Source: Bactericera cockerelli (lineage: Eukaryota; Arthropoda; Insecta; Hemiptera; Triozidae). Taken from it: a stretch of DNA of 64,000 nucleotides. Position 1 is the first letter of the stretch. Each line of letters opens with the position of its first letter. The DNA lies in NCBI GenBank assembly GCA_024516035.1, contig CM044963.1, forward strand, positions 27,011,732 through 27,075,731. The letters run 5' to 3'. A program made the translations under genes and the position numbers. Shown in pieces: positions 62,725 to 64,000 of this stretch. The notes under the pieces are model-generated. The model was not told the DNA's origin. It was given only the letters and a program-made list of their open reading frames with translations, and searched no databases.

Positions 62725-63065
62725 GCTCAGAAATTCTTGGGCATTTTGTAGAATGACCTATTCCCAAAGGTTTACCGTTAGTTTAGAAGAAACTTCTGCT
62801 CCCATAAAGATGAAGTGGCTCAAAACAAAATTGATAAAGACGTGCAAACTAAAGATGAGGAAACTAAACAAGATGAGATCATATTCATCAAAGAATGCAA
62901 GAAAGCTTCCGACTGTACTTGTGTCATGTGTTACAAGAATAAGACACCGGACAATTCTTGGGCATTTTGTAGAATGACCTATGCCTAAAGGTTTACCGTT
63001 CGTTAGTTTAGAAGAAACTTCTGCTCCCATAGCTAACTTGTACAAGGTCATCCAGTGGAATAATA
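62725..63065 (+). pseudogene. Partly duplicated coding-like segment
   Basis: ATTCTTGGGCATTTTGTAGA...GAAACTTCTGCTCCCATA occurs at about 62731-62815 and 62954-63035. Between them a frame reads KDEVAQNKIDKDVQTKDEET, KQDEIIFIKECKKASDCTCV, MCYKNKTPDNSWAFCRMTYA, stop (62815-62988), with a CxxxxxCxCxxC cluster. The copies differ in frame. Looks like decayed or rearranged exon sequence; no family recognised. Confidence 0.3.
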
Positions 63066-63219
63066 TATCTTAATTTATACAAGAGAGATATGGACGGGCT
63101 CAGTATTTATATTTGTGTGTCCAAATTGTTTAGTCGAAATGGTAATAGATAGGAAAAAAATGATGAGAGATCCAACGGTAGGGTCCAACACATGCTAACG
63201 CACTCAGGACCCTACTGAC

Positions 63220-63388
63220 GAGGTGTCAGGCCTCTAGTTAATATTATTCTCTTGTATGTGTCAGGCTTCTAGTGGTCAAAATTGCTCTGTGTCACAACCC
63301 TAGTGGTTAATTTTGCTCTCTGCTCGCATTCATCAAATTCTAGTGGTTAATTTATTTCTCTTATATGTCTATGTAACTTATGTTTCAG
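63220..63388 (+). repeat. Degenerate repeats of an exon acceptor edge
   Basis: TGTCAGGCCTCTAGT (about 63226), TGTCAGGCTTCTAGTGGT (63259), ACCCTAGTGGTTAATTTTGC (63297), TTCTAGTGGTTAATTTATTT (63339) lead up to TTTCAGGCCTCTAGTGGTTT (63384), the candidate acceptor. Unit about 30-50 bp. Confidence 0.6.
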
Positions 63389-63417
63389 GCCTCTAGTGGT
63401 TTCCTGGAGCAGGAACT

Positions 63418-63514
63418 ATGAGTGAGATTGGTTCCGGGCCAGTCCTCGTCATTCAGAATATCGAGAATGTGTGCTTGGGCACATCCGCCGCTGTGAAACT
63501 GTCCTGCCATGCTG
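63418..63514 (+). CDS. Candidate 5' coding exon of an unrecognised gene
   Basis: A possible exon 63389-63514 lies between acceptor TTATGTTTCAG and donor GCTG|GTAAGAAA. It contains a stop and then ATG at 63418, opening MSEIGSGPVLVIQNIENVCL, GTSAAVKLSCHA and a split Gly codon. The in-frame upstream stop (TAG at 63393) makes this ATG a likely start, with the bases before it as 5'UTR. No domain is recognisable from 32 residues. Confidence 0.4.
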
Positions 63515-63558
63515 GTAAGAAACCGGGACTCAATGGGTTAACCTGAATTACTTGAGAG

Positions 63559-63721
63559 CAGTGATTCTCAACGTGGGCGTAACAGTAGTGTCCGCAACAC
63601 TAAAAAAAACCTATGAAGAGAATAATGAAAAAAACAAGAAAATGTATTTCACTCACCTGAAACCTGAAAGGTATAATTTTCGCAGAGGGGGCACTATGCT
63701 ACAAAAGGTTGAGAACCACTG
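63559..63721. mobile_element. hAT-type MITE, 163 bp
   Basis: Ends CAGTGATTCTCAACGTGGGC and complement CAGTGGTTCTCAACCTTTTG. The flanking 8-mers CTTGAGAG (63551-63558) and CTTTAGAG (63722-63729) agree at 7 of 8 bases. This fits hAT ends and 8-bp duplications. Inside the intron of the candidate 63.4-kb gene. Confidence 0.85.
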
Positions 63722-63879
63722 CTTTAGAGCAGTTTAATCCAAGGTGTATAGGGGAGACTTGCCAGGTGCGACCGGTGCTAATAAGCTGCGGGACTGCAGC
63801 ACCCCCAGACGAAAAGGGAAAAGAGTGTTTCTTCAAGTTCTAGCTCTTACAGAGGGAAAATCATTACACATTAGAATTC

Positions 63880-63965
63880 TTTTACTCTGTCTTATCCCGC
63901 TCAAGCAGGGTCGACGTAGTCCAACCTCATGGTTGAGGTTGATTGGTTTTGGCACATTACACATT
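63880..63965. repeat. Dispersed repeat, inverse of 50435-50515
   Basis: TTACTCTGTCTTATCCCGCT, CAAGCAGGGTCGACGTAGTC, CCTCATGGTTGAGGTTGATT match the reverse of 50440-50515. Confidence 0.65.
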
Positions 63966-64000
63966 AGAATAATAAATTATAATGATTCCTATGGTAAATA

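Overview
This is arthropod, most likely insect, nuclear DNA: GT-AG introns, AATAAA polyadenylation signals, LINEs, SINEs, MITEs, a Helitron, long CT/GA tracts and minisatellites, with no bacterial gene organisation. The species cannot be fixed from the sequence. A run of exactly 100 N (52172-52271) is a scaffold join.

1-16.6 kb holds the last five exons of an FTSJ3/Spb1-type pre-rRNA methyltransferase gene on the + strand. The exons are 325-477, 3635-3762, 5942-6153, 7401-7588 and 15476-15659; phases agree across every junction and together they give the Spb1 C-terminal domain. The upstream methyltransferase exons lie outside the window. Several exon edges of this gene have become tandem repeats: the 325-477 exon end with its splice donor (25 extra copies), the 7401-7588 exon end with its donor (many long and short copies), and the stop codon with the start of the 3'UTR (10 copies). 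The second array was later split by a full-length LINE with two open frames on the minus strand (PHD-finger ORF1; endonuclease/reverse transcriptase ORF2).

16.6-41 kb is almost all mobile and low-complexity DNA. It contains a 2.5-kb TA-flanked element with about 450-bp inverted repeats and a transposase remnant, several tRNA-headed SINE families, a SINE whose head is a 5S rRNA copy, a 248-bp Helitron nested in one SINE and a TA-flanked MITE nested in another, and many CT/GA tracts. 41-50 kb holds a near-perfect 540-bp palindrome, a fold-back element whose internal 30-bp unit is expanded to about 70 copies next door, and an 18-21-bp minisatellite.

After the gap (52.3-56.3 kb) the sequence becomes strongly CpG-poor, including its SINE copies. 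It contains a minus-strand terminal exon with a polyadenylation signal and a probable second exon. CpG returns at 56.3 kb. From 58 kb there are two short candidate genes (a well-supported two-exon frame of 90 residues at 58522-58982 and a weaker one at 60270-60430), further MITEs, and a candidate 5' coding exon at 63418-63514 whose acceptor edge is also repeated upstream.

For readability the SINEs are labelled here as families A, B, C, D and F (tRNA-like heads) and E (5S rRNA-like head). These labels are local to this annotation.
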